64,000 bases of DNA from Phyllobacterium sp. YR531 (GCF_000282595.1 NZ_AKIZ01000019.1:1-64000), one strand, 5' to 3'. Shown: positions 48,470 through 58,646, counted from the stretch's first letter. Translations and numbers: made by a program. Notes: generated by a model not told the origin, from the letters alone.

Positions 48470-49051
48470 TCACATTGGCGAAACGCCGATCAAAACTGCG
48501 TGCAACTTCCAGATAAACAGGCCGTAAAGCACGAGGCCGATAACCACTGCAATCACATCATTGGTCACGGGACCGGGGGTAATTGCGGTCGGCGCAAGGC
48601 CCGCCCGCGCCTGCCGCTTGAGCGCTATACGGTCGAACACCGCCCAGGCGAGAAACGACAGAAACAGGATAAGCGAGGCAAGATCGCCATTGGCAAGCAG
48701 GTGCGCCAGCGCCCAGGTCTTGATGGCAATCAGCATCGGATGCTTCAGCGCAGGTTTCATACGGCCGGGCGGCGCAATGAAGACGCCAAGGAAAATGAAC
48801 GCGAAAAACATCAAAAGCAAAGTGATGTGTTTCATCCAGACCGGCGGTTCGTAAAGGATGGGTGCTTCCAGCCGGGCCATGCCAAAGCCCCATATCAGCA
48901 GCGCTAGGCCGAGAATGGACAAGACCGAATAAAGGCCCTTCCACTTGCCCTCGCCCCACTCATTCATCTTGGCAAGCCGCCAGCGCGGCGCGACGATGCG
49001 CACCGAATGTATTCCCAGAAAAACGATGATTCCGATAATCATGACCAACAT
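48470..49051 (-). CDS. NnrU family protein
   Basis: A 193-residue integral membrane protein with about five helices. NnrU signatures are the N-terminal FLGIHSVRIVAPRWR and the central GVFIAPPGRMKPALKHPMLI. NnrU was first linked to nitrite/nitric oxide reduction and is related to isoprenoid-type membrane methyltransferases/isomerases; no denitrification genes lie nearby, so the role is open. Confidence 0.88.
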   Translation of the reverse strand: MLVMIIGIIVFLGIHSVRIVAPRWRLAKMNEWGEGKWKGLYSVLSILGLALLIWGFGMARLEAPILYEPPVWMKHITLLLMFFAFIFLGVFIAPPGRMKPALKHPMLIAIKTWALAHLLANGDLASLILFLSFLAWAVFDRIALKRQARAGLAPTAITPGPVTNDVIAVVIGLVLYGLFIWKLHAVLIGVSPM

Positions 49052-49192
49052 GGCATGCTCCCCCTAGCTGGCCGCACTCTACAGCTTGATTAGAATGCTT
49101 CCAACGTAAAGCATTGCGGTGGATCGCCGCGTCCGATCATCGCCACAATTGACCTGTAGCGACATTGCTCCCTGTGGAGCTGCCCTGACATC

Positions 49193-50230
49193 ATGAATAT
49201 CGTTACCCGTATCCTCGCCGTATCGGCGGCCTTTGCAATGGCTGCACCAGCCAGTGCCGATGGCATTAATGGGCTGCGCGGCACTATCGGCGCAAAGCCG
49301 CAATATGTGCTGATCTCATTCGACAATGCCGGCAGCAATGCGCTTTGGGATCGGGCGCACAATCTTGCGCAACGATCCAATGCCAAGTTCACCTATTTCC
49401 TGTCCTGCGTCTTCCTGATCGATCATGCGGATCGCAAGAGCTATCAGGCCCCGGGCAAATCACCCGGTCGCTCGAATATCGGTTTTGCCACGTCAAAAGA
49501 GGACATCGCCAAGCGCCTCGACAATATCTGGCGTGCGCGTAATGAAGGTCATGAAGTTGCAAGCCATGCCTGCGGTCATTTCGACGGCAAAAGCTGGACA
49601 AAGGCTGAGTGGGAAAGCGAGCTGGTTACCTATCGCAAGGTGCTCAGCGGCGCGTGGGCCAAGTATGGCTCCAGCCCCGAGCCGGATGACTGGAAGAAAT
49701 TTGTGGCAAAAGAGATTCGGGGTTTTCGGGCCCCTTATCTTTCGGAGAGCCCTGCCCTGCTCGCCGCTTTGAAAGATCAGGACTTTACCTTTGATGGGAG
49801 CGGTGTTTCAAAAGGCCCCGCTTTACCGCTGCACGCGGGAGGGCTTTACCAGTTCGGCCTGCCGACAATTGCCGAAGGTCCGCAGAACCGGCCTGTCATT
49901 GCTATGGATTACAATATGTTCGTGCGCCATTCAGGCGGATTTGAACGCACCGATCATATGGGCGAGTTTGAAAACCGCGCCTATGAAGCATTCAAAGGTG
50001 CTTTCGAACGGGAATATCAGAGCAAACGCATTCCCTTCCAGATCGGACTGCACTTCACTTTGATGAATGGCGATGCCTATTGGCGCGCGCTTGAACGCTT
50101 TACTGCGGAAGTTTGCACCAAGTCCGATGTGCGCTGCACGACCTATAGCGATTACCTGAAAGAAACAGGCGGTGTAGAAGCCGCCGCTGCACCTGATCCA
50201 ACACAGCCGCAAACGGGCGGCGGGATTTAA
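49193..50230 (+). CDS. Exported polysaccharide deacetylase family protein
   Basis: A 345-residue protein with a signal peptide (ending ASA, residue about 22). The NodB-like fold is recognisable: ISFDNAGSN at the first metal motif, EVASHACGHFDG as the H-x3-H metal motif, RGFRAPYL as the catalytic Arg motif and IGLHFTLMN near the end. The first motif has Asn where canonical deacetylases have the second Asp (FDD), so activity may differ. The stop codon is inside a strong terminator hairpin. Confidence 0.85.
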   Translation: MNIVTRILAVSAAFAMAAPASADGINGLRGTIGAKPQYVLISFDNAGSNALWDRAHNLAQRSNAKFTYFLSCVFLIDHADRKSYQAPGKSPGRSNIGFATSKEDIAKRLDNIWRARNEGHEVASHACGHFDGKSWTKAEWESELVTYRKVLSGAWAKYGSSPEPDDWKKFVAKEIRGFRAPYLSESPALLAALKDQDFTFDGSGVSKGPALPLHAGGLYQFGLPTIAEGPQNRPVIAMDYNMFVRHSGGFERTDHMGEFENRAYEAFKGAFEREYQSKRIPFQIGLHFTLMNGDAYWRALERFTAEVCTKSDVRCTTYSDYLKETGGVEAAAAPDPTQPQTGGGI

Positions 50231-50248
50231 CCGCCGCCCCGTTTTATC
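50212..50248 (+). terminator. Rho-independent terminator overlapping the deacetylase stop
   Basis: AACGGGCGGCGG pairs with CCGCCGCCCCGTT (12 bp, one bulged C), loop GATTTAA containing the TAA stop, followed by TTTATC. It lies 4 bp from the convergent bacA stop. Confidence 0.75.
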
Positions 50249-50251
50249 ACA

Positions 50252-51505
50252 CTATGCTTGGCTCGCTTCTCTCTCCAGATACCGCTGATCAATTGCTGGT
50301 AGGGGCTCGTCATAGATGACGGCTTCAAAGGCGCGGAGACGTTTGTAGATCGAAATCAGTTCAACGATGACAGTCCATGAATTGACGAGATACTGAAACG
50401 AGCCACTAACTTGCCCAAATACGTTCTGGATTTGTGTCATCAATCCAAGACTAAGCTTACCTGCTGCAATGGATGGAATGAGAATAAGGGTGAAAACGAT
50501 GTTATCGGCTTGCAGATAGAAAATGCGGGCAACATTGAAATAGAGATAATGAAAGTACAGGCGGAAATAATTCTTCCGGACATTTGAGAAAAGCTCTGCA
50601 ACAGTTGGCGGCTGCGCACGATCAGCATGATCCTCGCCGTAAACCAGTTCCTTGCGATAAGCCGCCTCCACACGCTGGTTTTTGAACTCCAGACCAGGCA
50701 GTTTATATCCCGCAACAGCCAGAAAGATTGTTCCAAAAAGTGACCAACCTACTGCCGCCACGACAAGAGCGTATGGTATCGCCCCAATGACCGGCAAGTC
50801 TGTAACTTCTTTGGAGAGCATAAAAAGAATGGGTAAGAACGCAATCAAAGTCATGACCGCTCTAACCAAACTCACCCCAAGACTTTCCACGGTCGTAGAA
50901 AACCGCATCGTATCGTCTTGAACACGTTGCGACGCACCTTCGATATGCCGCAGTTGGTCCCAATGTTGCATGAAGAAACTGTTCATGGCAGTTCGCCAAC
51001 GGAAAATGTAGTGGCTGATGAAAAAGGCATTCAGCGCACCTATTGCGACGGCTACGAAAAGGATTCCGGAAATATCAAGGATGCCCAGATAAAGTTGTTC
51101 AGCAGTTACTGGCGCAGTTTTGGCAAGCGCAGCTTGAATAAGATCGTAGTAGGGTCCGTACCAAGCATTAACGGCAACACCTACCTGAACCGAAAAATAG
51201 GTAGCGAAAATTATTATCGACGAGCCTAGAACCGACCATCGTTGCCAAGCATGGGGGCTATAAACAGCCCAGAATGCGTAAAAAATCAAAACCACCGTCG
51301 CGTAGTAAATGTAAAACCAGAGAAATGGCTTGGATAGAAAAAGCGACACGCCAATAAGCGGCGGCGCATCAGGTGCCGCCGGCGGTAACCCGAAAAAAGC
51401 ACCTAGCTGTTCGCCACCGAAGTACCAAAAAAATATTGCTGCAAGCGCCCAGATAACAGCTGATGTGAAAAACAGCTTGGGCTTGGGGAAAAATGAAACA
51501 AACAC
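50252..51505 (-). CDS. bacA: SbmA/BacA family peptide transporter
   Basis: About 417 residues with seven or eight transmembrane helices. Characteristic BacA/SbmA segments: [47 protein letters not shown] and [21 protein letters not shown]. The family imports peptides (microcins, NCR and antimicrobial peptides) using the proton gradient and, in Brucella and Sinorhizobium, is required for chronic host infection and very-long-chain lipid A. The GTG at 51505 has GAGGG 8 bases upstream; TTG at 51541 is an alternative. Confidence 0.93.
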   Translation of the reverse strand: MFVSFFPKPKLFFTSAVIWALAAIFFWYFGGEQLGAFFGLPPAAPDAPPLIGVSLFLSKPFLWFYIYYATVVLIFYAFWAVYSPHAWQRWSVLGSSIIIFATYFSVQVGVAVNAWYGPYYDLIQAALAKTAPVTAEQLYLGILDISGILFVAVAIGALNAFFISHYIFRWRTAMNSFFMQHWDQLRHIEGASQRVQDDTMRFSTTVESLGVSLVRAVMTLIAFLPILFMLSKEVTDLPVIGAIPYALVVAAVGWSLFGTIFLAVAGYKLPGLEFKNQRVEAAYRKELVYGEDHADRAQPPTVAELFSNVRKNYFRLYFHYLYFNVARIFYLQADNIVFTLILIPSIAAGKLSLGLMTQIQNVFGQVSGSFQYLVNSWTVIVELISIYKRLRAFEAVIYDEPLPAIDQRYLEREASQA

Positions 51506-51925
51506 GGCAGTGGCCCTCGAATAAAAGTTTGCACGACGCAATTGCTACGAGTTGCACAACTTTATCACTGCGAATAGGCCTTGAAGCATGGAGGCGTAAT
51601 TAAATTACCGTAATGATGATAGGTGATTGCAAGTGTGCGTGGAAACAATCGCTGATTGTGCAGTCGGCACCCGTCGCGAGTTACTTGCGAGCGTGGTTCA
51701 CCCTGCAACAAGCTCAGACGGCTTGCACTAGAGTTTTGCGTGGTTCGACGGGGCTCACCATGAGGAAGGTAGATTGATTGCATAGACAACCGCTGTCGTT
51801 GCAGATCAGTCTCCCTGCCAGACACAACCTTCCTCATGGTGAGCCCCGTCGAACCACGCACAAGGCAAACGTAAGCTAAACTTATCTTATCGACGGGTAA
51901 CCACGCACTAGAATTGCAGCCCTAC
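51506..51925. other. Intergenic region bacA/MFS
   Basis: 420 bp without a credible gene. It holds the bacA promoter on its left and palindromic repeat copy 2 (51737-51860) on its right. A second partial arm-like string (GTTCACCCTGCAACAAGCTC) around 51696-51717 may be a further degraded copy. Confidence 0.55.
51737..51860. repeat. Bru-RS-like palindromic repeat, copy 2
   Basis: Two perfect 34-bp arms (51737-51770 and 51827-51860) enclose a 56-bp core. The core, reversed, aligns with the core of copy 1 (shared GCAGGGAGAC, TGCAACG, CTATGCAATC). The arms share CTCACCATGAGGA with copy 1 but their outer ends differ. It lies in the 420-bp region between bacA and the MFS gene. Confidence 0.8.
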
Positions 51926-53089
51926 TCAGCCGTTCACCTTGCGCCCGGCAGAAAATGCAAAGAAAGCTCCGACCACAAGTCCTCCAGCCGCGAGCAGCGT
52001 TGACGAGGTGAAGTTGCCGCTAAGGTCAGCCAGATATCCGGCAATGAGGGGCCCTATGATTTGCCCGATGCCGAATGCCGCCGTGGTGATTGCCATCATC
52101 CGGCGCGGCGATTGTGGAACCAACTGGCGTCCGGCCTGAAACACAAATGCGGTGATGACCATAATGGTCAAGCCCAGCAGCAAGCCTCCGATCAAAGGAC
52201 CGACCGGCGATGGCAGGATGACGCTGGCTGCAACACCACCCGCCAGAGCAAGCAGGCTGAAAGCCAATGAAGTGAAAGGCCCTGCCCGGCGCAGCACGGG
52301 ATTCCATATCCAGACAGAGAATATTCCGGCAAGGCCTGTGCAAAGCCAAACAAGTGCTTCTGTTGAGGCACTGCCCTCACTGGCGCGGACAATGGCCATG
52401 ATGAAGGTTGCGGTAATCACATAGCCAATCCCGAACAATGCATAGGCGATGTTGAGTTTGATGAACTCCGCCGTCCACGCGATAGCGGGCTCATTTATAT
52501 CCCGACCATCGCGAAGCGGACCCTCGCTGATCAATAGGGCCACTGCGATGAGGCCAAGCGTTGACAGAATGGCAGCCCCAATCCAATCGGCGCGCCAGCC
52601 AAAATCCGTGAGTGACACAAGTGCCACCAACAAGGCCGACAGCGCAATGCCCGTGCCGACACCGCCAAAATGCACCGCCTGCAAATCCAGTCTCCCGGCA
52701 GCACCCAGGTGACTGAAGACAATGGTTGCTGCAAAAACCAGCATCAAGGCGCTGGCCATGCCAGCCAGAAACCGGATGACCGAAAACAGCAACACATTGT
52801 CTGTAAGGCTCATGGCAAGACACAGGGCAGCGCTTGCGGCCAGCGCTGCAAGCATGACTTTGCGTTCAATGCCCGCAGCCCAACCATAGCCCGCGACAAT
52901 TGCTCCCACGAGATACCCAAGAAAATTGGCTGAAGCGATGATGCCAGCATCACCAGCCGAAAGGCGCAGGTCGCCCATCATGCCGGGGAGAATGGGGGTA
53001 TAAACGAAACGCCCGATGCCCATCCCTATAGCCATGGCGACAAGCCCGCCAAAGGCGAAGCGAAACGGGGATGCACTATCTGATTTCAT
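51926..53089 (-). CDS. YbfB/YjiJ family MFS transporter
   Basis: A 387-residue transporter with about 12 transmembrane helices. The N-terminal AIGMGIGRFVYTPILPGMM is the hallmark of the YbfB/YjiJ group. The second half has FQAGRQLVPQSPRRMMAITTAAFGIGQIIGPL. Substrate unknown. It is divergent from the ArsR-SRPBCC pair, with an operator-like palindrome between them. Confidence 0.88.
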   Translation of the reverse strand: MKSDSASPFRFAFGGLVAMAIGMGIGRFVYTPILPGMMGDLRLSAGDAGIIASANFLGYLVGAIVAGYGWAAGIERKVMLAALAASAALCLAMSLTDNVLLFSVIRFLAGMASALMLVFAATIVFSHLGAAGRLDLQAVHFGGVGTGIALSALLVALVSLTDFGWRADWIGAAILSTLGLIAVALLISEGPLRDGRDINEPAIAWTAEFIKLNIAYALFGIGYVITATFIMAIVRASEGSASTEALVWLCTGLAGIFSVWIWNPVLRRAGPFTSLAFSLLALAGGVAASVILPSPVGPLIGGLLLGLTIMVITAFVFQAGRQLVPQSPRRMMAITTAAFGIGQIIGPLIAGYLADLSGNFTSSTLLAAGGLVVGAFFAFSAGRKVNG

Positions 53090-53234
53090 GCGCGGACATT
53101 ATCCCGCGTGCCTGCCGTGACAAGACAATAAATTTGATAGCTGCATCGACCGCGATTGATGGTTGCTTGCAGCAACCAGTTGCAATGCCTTTGTTCCGGC
53201 GAAAGGCCAGGTCAGTTTTAATTTTAGGGCTTGC

Positions 53235-53262
53235 CAATACTTAGGTATTATCCTAAGTATTG
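53235..53262. promoter_or_regulatory. ArsR-type operator palindrome
   Basis: CAATACTTAGG and CCTAAGTATTG form perfect 11-bp arms around TATTAT, which may itself be a -10 element. It lies 31 bp before the ArsR-family start, where autoregulation is expected. Confidence 0.7.
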
Positions 53263-53293
53263 TTTCATTGCGTTGCCAACAGGACATGAAGCC

Positions 53294-53650
53294 ATGACGC
53301 CCGCTACCGCACTTGCCACACCGCCGGTTCCCATCGATGCCGTCTTTCGTGCATTGGCTGATCCGACGCGGAGGGGTGTGCTTGAACGCCTTGTCAATAG
53401 TCCTGCTTCTGTCAGCGAACTGGCCGAACCTTTCGATATGGCACTGCCATCTTTCGTCGAGCATTTGCGAGTGCTTGAGGGCAGCGGACTGGTGAGTTCG
53501 CAAAAGACCGGCAGGGTCAGGACTTATCGCATTTCAACCGAACCAATGAAGCTTGCCGAAAACTGGCTCTCCAAGCAGCGCACGCTGTGGGAGCGTCGTC
53601 TCGACCAGCTTGATGAATACATGCTTACACTCAAGGAGGAAAATAAGTGA
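53294..53650 (+). CDS. ArsR-family HTH transcriptional regulator
   Basis: A 118-residue winged-helix repressor: [36 protein letters not shown] carries the HTH. No Cys-rich metal site is seen, so it is probably a non-metal-sensing member of the type paired with SRPBCC proteins. The ATG at 53294 has AGGA upstream. Its TGA stop overlaps the GTG start of the next gene by 4 bp. Confidence 0.9.
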   Translation: MTPATALATPPVPIDAVFRALADPTRRGVLERLVNSPASVSELAEPFDMALPSFVEHLRVLEGSGLVSSQKTGRVRTYRISTEPMKLAENWLSKQRTLWERRLDQLDEYMLTLKEENK

Positions 53651-54123
53651 CCTATAAATTGAAAGCCGATCCCAAGCTTGATCTTGTGCTGGAGCGCACA
53701 ATCGACGTCCCGCGTGAACTCGTATGGAAATGCTGGACGATGCCCGAGCATGTCAGCAAGTGGTTCACGCCAAAGCCCTGGTATATTTCCGACTGCGAGA
53801 TTGATCTGCGGCCCGGAGGCATTTTCCGCACGGTCATGAACGGACCAGACGGCGAGCAGGCAATCAATTACGGCTGCTATCTAGATATCGTACCGAATGA
53901 ACGCCTGATCTGGACGGATGCGCTGCGGCCGGGATACAGGCCAGCAGAAAATCCATTTCTGACGGGCGTTCTTTTGTTGGAAGATGAGGGCAAAGGTACT
54001 CGCTACACCGCCATGGCAATCCACCGGGACGAAGAAACGCGTAACCGCCACGAAGAAATGGGCTTCCATGATGGTTGGGGCACCGTGCTGGACCAGATGA
54101 TTGAGTATTCCAAAACAGTCTGA
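53647..54123 (+). CDS. SRPBCC (AHSA1-like) family protein
   Basis: A 158-residue START/Bet v1-like domain protein ([62 protein letters not shown]). The fold binds hydrophobic ligands. GTG start within the stop of the ArsR gene, so translation is coupled; ArsR-AHSA1 pairs are widespread but mostly uncharacterised. It abuts the convergent LysR gene with no gap. Confidence 0.9.
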   Translation: MTYKLKADPKLDLVLERTIDVPRELVWKCWTMPEHVSKWFTPKPWYISDCEIDLRPGGIFRTVMNGPDGEQAINYGCYLDIVPNERLIWTDALRPGYRPAENPFLTGVLLLEDEGKGTRYTAMAIHRDEETRNRHEEMGFHDGWGTVLDQMIEYSKTV

Positions 54124-55035
54124 TCAGGAAGGAATGGCGCTGCACAGGCGCAACAGTGCCTGTGCAAGAGCCCGCGCAGCCGGTCCCAGTGGCTCATCGC
54201 TCCGGTGCGCAAGATAGGCTTCGGAGATGACCTGACTATCACGGCCAAGCGATCTGGTCGCCAGACGCACGAGGCGCTTTTCCTGAAGATCGCGATCAAC
54301 CTGCCAGAGCGGCAAACGCCCCCAGCCAAGCCCGGCAAGGATCAGCGCATGTTTCATGTCCTGATTGCTGACCCGGCATGTCTGGGGCGAGATTACGCCA
54401 AAATCGCGCCCCTCTGACAAGGGTGAGGGATCGGACTGAACGATCTGGAGATGATCGGCAAGATCGGATGCAGCCAGTGCCTGCGAAACGTTGGCCAATG
54501 GATGCTCTGCCGAAACCACAGCCACCATTGCGACAGACGACAATGCCTGCAGCGCGATTTGCGGATCGCGGAAGTGCTCGCCAACGGTGATACCGATCTT
54601 GCAGCGCTTTTGCAGCAGGGCATCAAGCGGCCCGCCAAGTGGCTCGACAGCCACGCGGATGGCGACTGACGGATAGTGCACACGCATTTCCGCCAAAGCC
54701 TTGCCGAGGATCACGGTAGGAAATAGCGTATCCACAACCAGCGGTAGTTCGAGTTCCACCCCCTCACCCAAACCCCGTGCGCGTGCGCGCATTGCGTCAA
54801 CGCGCAGAAGAATATCGCGCACATTTGTGAGCAACGTCTGTCCCTCGGCAGTTAGCACAGGGCGATGGCCGGAACGGTCAAAGAGGAATACGCCAAGCTG
54901 CCCTTCCAGATTGGCGATCGAATGACTGACCGCCGACTGGACACGCAACAATTTTGCGGCACCGGCGCGAAAGCTGCCGCTTTCTGCAACAGCCACGAAT
55001 GTGCGCATCTGGTCGAGGGTCAAGGCATCCAGCAT
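54124..55035 (-). CDS. LysR family transcriptional regulator
   Basis: A 303-residue LysR regulator. The N-terminal winged helix reads LTLDQMRTFVAVAESGSFRAGAAKLLRVQSAVSHSIANLE; the periplasmic-binding-like effector domain follows from about residue 90. It lies 77 bp downstream of the HD-domain gene, on the same strand, and could regulate it or the MFS. Target unknown. Confidence 0.9.
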   Translation of the reverse strand: MLDALTLDQMRTFVAVAESGSFRAGAAKLLRVQSAVSHSIANLEGQLGVFLFDRSGHRPVLTAEGQTLLTNVRDILLRVDAMRARARGLGEGVELELPLVVDTLFPTVILGKALAEMRVHYPSVAIRVAVEPLGGPLDALLQKRCKIGITVGEHFRDPQIALQALSSVAMVAVVSAEHPLANVSQALAASDLADHLQIVQSDPSPLSEGRDFGVISPQTCRVSNQDMKHALILAGLGWGRLPLWQVDRDLQEKRLVRLATRSLGRDSQVISEAYLAHRSDEPLGPAARALAQALLRLCSAIPS

Positions 55036-55112
55036 GATTACTCCATTCGATCATTCCGGCAAAACTTATGCTTGTCAGGCAGATCGGTCAAATGGCGTAA
55101 CGCTGCAGAAAT

Positions 55113-55754
55113 TCAGGCTTTCCAAGCAGAATTGCGGATAACGCTGCAGAAATTGCCGCGGTGGAAATGCGGATCCTTGTCGGCAAGAACATCGGCTTTG
55201 ACATTGCCGAAGGTGGTATCGGGCTTGTGTTTGATGCCGTCATAGAAGGCTTGAATAATATCCTCCTTGAAGTGCGGCGTGCGCGGGAAAGCTTTGACGA
55301 CCGCCTCACGTTCCGCATCGCTATATTGCTTGTAGGTCAAGCCAAGCACGTCCATCTCCACGCCTGCCGTAACCAGCGCCACAACCGGATGCATATGTTG
55401 CGGAATACCGGGGGTCGTATGCAGGGCGATTGCCGTCCAGACCGTATCGATATCAATCTGCGCGATGCCGTGAGATTTGAGAAAGTCTCGTGCAGCATTA
55501 GCCCCATCGACTTCGAACCGCTCATGCTCGCTGCTGTGCTGATGAGTGAGACCCATATCGTGGAACATTGCGCCGGTGTAGAGCAGTTCCGGGTCGAATT
55601 TCAGTCCCTTCTGCTGTCCGGCAAGTGCACCAAAATAATAGACGCGGCTTGAGTGATTGAACAAAAGCTCCGATGCGGTGTCGCGCACCATTTGCGTGAC
55701 CGCCCGCGCCAGTTTCGAATCGGGAATAGTGATGCCTTCGACTGAGATGCTCAT
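55113..55754 (-). CDS. HD domain protein, cyanamide-hydratase-like
   Basis: 213 residues from the ATG at 55754 (AAGGAGA upstream). The metal motif H...HD...H is present: FNHSSRVYYFGALAG, MFHDMGLTHQHSS, then AIALHTTPGIP. The arrangement recalls the Ddi2/cyanamide hydratase group of HD proteins, but small-molecule hydratase or phosphohydrolase activity is only a suggestion. Divergent from the GlxA-family regulator. Confidence 0.82.
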   Translation of the reverse strand: MSISVEGITIPDSKLARAVTQMVRDTASELLFNHSSRVYYFGALAGQQKGLKFDPELLYTGAMFHDMGLTHQHSSEHERFEVDGANAARDFLKSHGIAQIDIDTVWTAIALHTTPGIPQHMHPVVALVTAGVEMDVLGLTYKQYSDAEREAVVKAFPRTPHFKEDIIQAFYDGIKHKPDTTFGNVKADVLADKDPHFHRGNFCSVIRNSAWKA

Positions 55755-55811
55755 ATCGATGTCTCCTTTGTGAGTGACCAAAAATAGCAACCACAAAGCT
55801 TGTCAGCAATT

Positions 55812-55824
55812 GACGTAACACGTC
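55812..55824. promoter_or_regulatory. Possible operator between the HD gene and the GlxA-type regulator
   Basis: GACGT-AAC-ACGTC, a 5-3-5 palindrome within the 113-bp divergent spacer. Short, so it could be chance; its location fits a shared operator. Confidence 0.3.
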
Positions 55825-55867
55825 TAATTCTGCCAATATATGACGCGAAAGGTCATGGAGCTGAGTT

Positions 55868-56818
55868 ATGCGAACGATCCATATGCTTGCCATGCCGGGG
55901 GTGCAGCTTCTCGACGTTTCCGGCCCCATGGATGTTTTTGCCGAGGCCAATGTCCAAAGCGGACTCGAGGAATACACCTTGCGCGTCATAGGGCTGGACG
56001 CTGCGCCGATACGCAGCTCGTCCGGCGTAAGGCTCGTGCCGGATCATGCGATTGGCGACGAACTTCCAAAGGTGGATACGGTGCTCGTTGCCGGTTGTCC
56101 GCATGCCCCTCAAATCGAACTGGCTAATGAGCTGAAGCAATGGCTAAGGCGCTCCTGCCAAGGCGCAAAGCGCTATGGTTCGGTGTGCAGCGGTGCTTTC
56201 ATGCTGGCGGCTTCGGGGCAGCTCGATGGGCGGAGCATCACGACCCACTGGGCGGTTGCAGATGAACTCGCTGCGGCCTACCCGGCTATCCATGTCGATG
56301 CCGATGCGCTGCATATGCGTGACGGACCGGTGCGGACAGCTGCGGGTGTAACTGCGGGTCTTGATCTCGCTTTGGTTTTGGTCGAGGAAGATCTCGGCCG
56401 TGAAATTGCGCTGAAGGTTGCCGCGCAACTGGTTATGTTCTTCAAGCGTCCCGGCGGCCAGATGCAGTTCAGCCGTCACGGTGAAGCAGAACCCGGCGGA
56501 CGTTCCGCTCTGCAGCAGGTGCAGCGCTGGGTCATCGCCAATCCCGGCGATGATCATTCCGTTGCAAACCTGGCCGAGCGTACCGGCCTCAGTCCACGTC
56601 ACTTCGCGCGCATATTCCAGCAGGAACTGGGCGTGACACCCGGAGCATGGGTGGAAGCCGCGCGCGTTACCGCCGCACGTCAAATGCTGGAAAATGCCCA
56701 TCATCTGCCAAAGCAGGTTGCGGCGGCTTGCGGCTTTGCCGACGTGGATACATTGCGGCGCGCCTTCATGCGCCAGATCGGTGTTACGCCTGCGGCATAT
56801 CGACGGCGTTTTCTATAG
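55868..56818 (+). CDS. GlxA family regulator (DJ-1/PfpI plus AraC HTH)
   Basis: A 316-residue protein. Residues 1-190 form a DJ-1/PfpI (GATase1-like) domain with the nucleophile-elbow Cys in GSVCSGAFMLAASGQLDGRSITTHW. The C-terminal 100 residues are an AraC/XylS double HTH (NLAERTGLSPRHFARIFQQELGVTP, VAAACGFADVDTLRRAFMRQIG). Divergent from the HD-domain gene, which is the likeliest target. Effector unknown. Confidence 0.92.
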   Translation: MRTIHMLAMPGVQLLDVSGPMDVFAEANVQSGLEEYTLRVIGLDAAPIRSSSGVRLVPDHAIGDELPKVDTVLVAGCPHAPQIELANELKQWLRRSCQGAKRYGSVCSGAFMLAASGQLDGRSITTHWAVADELAAAYPAIHVDADALHMRDGPVRTAAGVTAGLDLALVLVEEDLGREIALKVAAQLVMFFKRPGGQMQFSRHGEAEPGGRSALQQVQRWVIANPGDDHSVANLAERTGLSPRHFARIFQQELGVTPGAWVEAARVTAARQMLENAHHLPKQVAAACGFADVDTLRRAFMRQIGVTPAAYRRRFL

Positions 56819-56891
56819 TTGTCGTCTTTCGCGTCGGAGTTGTCGCTGCACGGATTGACCTTGGCGATGGCGTGCCTATATTCAAGCTGCA

Positions 56892-57035
56892 CGTTCTCAG
56901 GGCGGGGTGTAATTCCCCACCGGCGGTAGCAGGCAGAAATGCCTGAAGCCCGCGAGCGCTTCCAGCTTCTGCTGGAAGGTCAGCAGATCCGGTCAGATTC
57001 CGGAGCCGACGGTATAGTCCGGATGAAAGAGAGCA
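56892..57035 (+). ncRNA. FMN riboswitch (RFN element)
   Basis: The conserved RFN boxes occur in order: CTCAGGGCGGGG, CCCCACCGGCGGTA, AGCCCGCGAGCGC, GTCAGCAGATCCGG, CCGACGGTATAGTCCGGATG, with a closing GAGAG arm. Between it and ribH2 is an ACCTCGC/GCGAGGT hairpin (57048-57066) that could be part of the expression platform. FMN binding would reduce ribH2 expression, and perhaps that of the genes behind it. Confidence 0.95.
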
Positions 57036-57131
57036 AGCATCGGCAAGACCTCGCACCCTGCGAGGTGGAGTCTGTGCGTGTTCGCCCAAAGGGATCATTG
57101 AAAAATGGCAAAACCCTGAAAGGCCTGATAA

Positions 57132-57605
<474 letters not shown>

Positions 57606-57635
57606 TAAGGCGCATACGCATCTGGGAGGATTGAC

Positions 57636-58643
57636 GTGAAGACCAAGAAAATCATCAATGACGGCGCAAATGCTGTCGACGAAATGCTGGAAGGGGTGCT
57701 TGCCGCCCATTCCGCAAAGGTCTTTGCGCTCGATCATTCTCCCCGCTCGATTATTGCCCGGGACGGCGCCCGTCCCGGTAAAGTCGGCATGGTTATTGGT
57801 GGCGGCTCAGGACATGAGCCGTCATTCCTCGGATTTGTCGGCAAGGGATTGGCGGATGCAGCGGCTATCGGCAATGTCTTCGCCTCCCCTCCGCCAGACC
57901 CGATCATCGAATGCACCAAGGCAGTCAATAACGGCGCCGGGGTGCTCTACATGTACGGCAATTATGCCGGTGACGTAATGAACTTCGACATGGCCGCCGA
58001 AATGGTCGCCATGGACGACATTGAAGTACGCACCGTACTGACCACGGATGACGTTGCTTCCGCTCCCGCTGATCAGCGCGAGAAACGGCGCGGCGTTGCG
58101 GGCAACGTATTCGTGTTCAAGGCCGCAGGAGCGGCTTGCGACAAGATGCTATCTATCGACGAATGTGAACGCGTTGCACGCAAGGCCAATGACCGCACCT
58201 TCACATTTGGCGTGGCACTTGCTCCCTGCTCGCTTCCTCAGACACTAAAGCCCAATTTCACACTCGGCGAAGACGAAATGGAGGTCGGCATGGGTATCCA
58301 TGGCGAGCCCGGAATTTCACGCGAACAGTTAAAACCCGCAGACGCCATCACCGATGAATTGATGGACAAGATACTGGATGAAATGGCTGCGCCCAAAGGC
58401 GACCGCGTGGCCGTGATCGTTAATTCGCTCGGATCAACGCCGCTGATGGAGCTTTACATCATGATGCGTCAAGTCAAAAAGCGGCTGGATCAAGCCGGAC
58501 TGGAACTTCACTTGAGCCTTGTCGGCAATTATTGCACATCGCTGGAAATGGCTGGTGCTTCGATAACCGTCATGCATCTTGACGATGAACTGCAGGAAAT
58601 GATCGATCATCCCTGCGATTGCGCCATGTTCCGGGCGGGCTGA
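57636..58643 (+). CDS. dhaK: Dihydroxyacetone/tetrulose kinase subunit DhaK
   Basis: A 335-residue DhaK domain. GGGSGHEPSFLGFVGKG binds the sugar phosphate end; the substrate-binding His lies in MGIHGEPGISREQL. GTG start with GGGAGGA 7 bases upstream, only 30 bp after ribH2. Substrate may be dihydroxyacetone or erythrulose. No DhaM-type PTS subunit is seen, so an ATP-dependent kinase is likely. Confidence 0.9.
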   Translation: MKTKKIINDGANAVDEMLEGVLAAHSAKVFALDHSPRSIIARDGARPGKVGMVIGGGSGHEPSFLGFVGKGLADAAAIGNVFASPPPDPIIECTKAVNNGAGVLYMYGNYAGDVMNFDMAAEMVAMDDIEVRTVLTTDDVASAPADQREKRRGVAGNVFVFKAAGAACDKMLSIDECERVARKANDRTFTFGVALAPCSLPQTLKPNFTLGEDEMEVGMGIHGEPGISREQLKPADAITDELMDKILDEMAAPKGDRVAVIVNSLGSTPLMELYIMMRQVKKRLDQAGLELHLSLVGNYCTSLEMAGASITVMHLDDELQEMIDHPCDCAMFRAG

Positions 58644-58646
58644 ACC

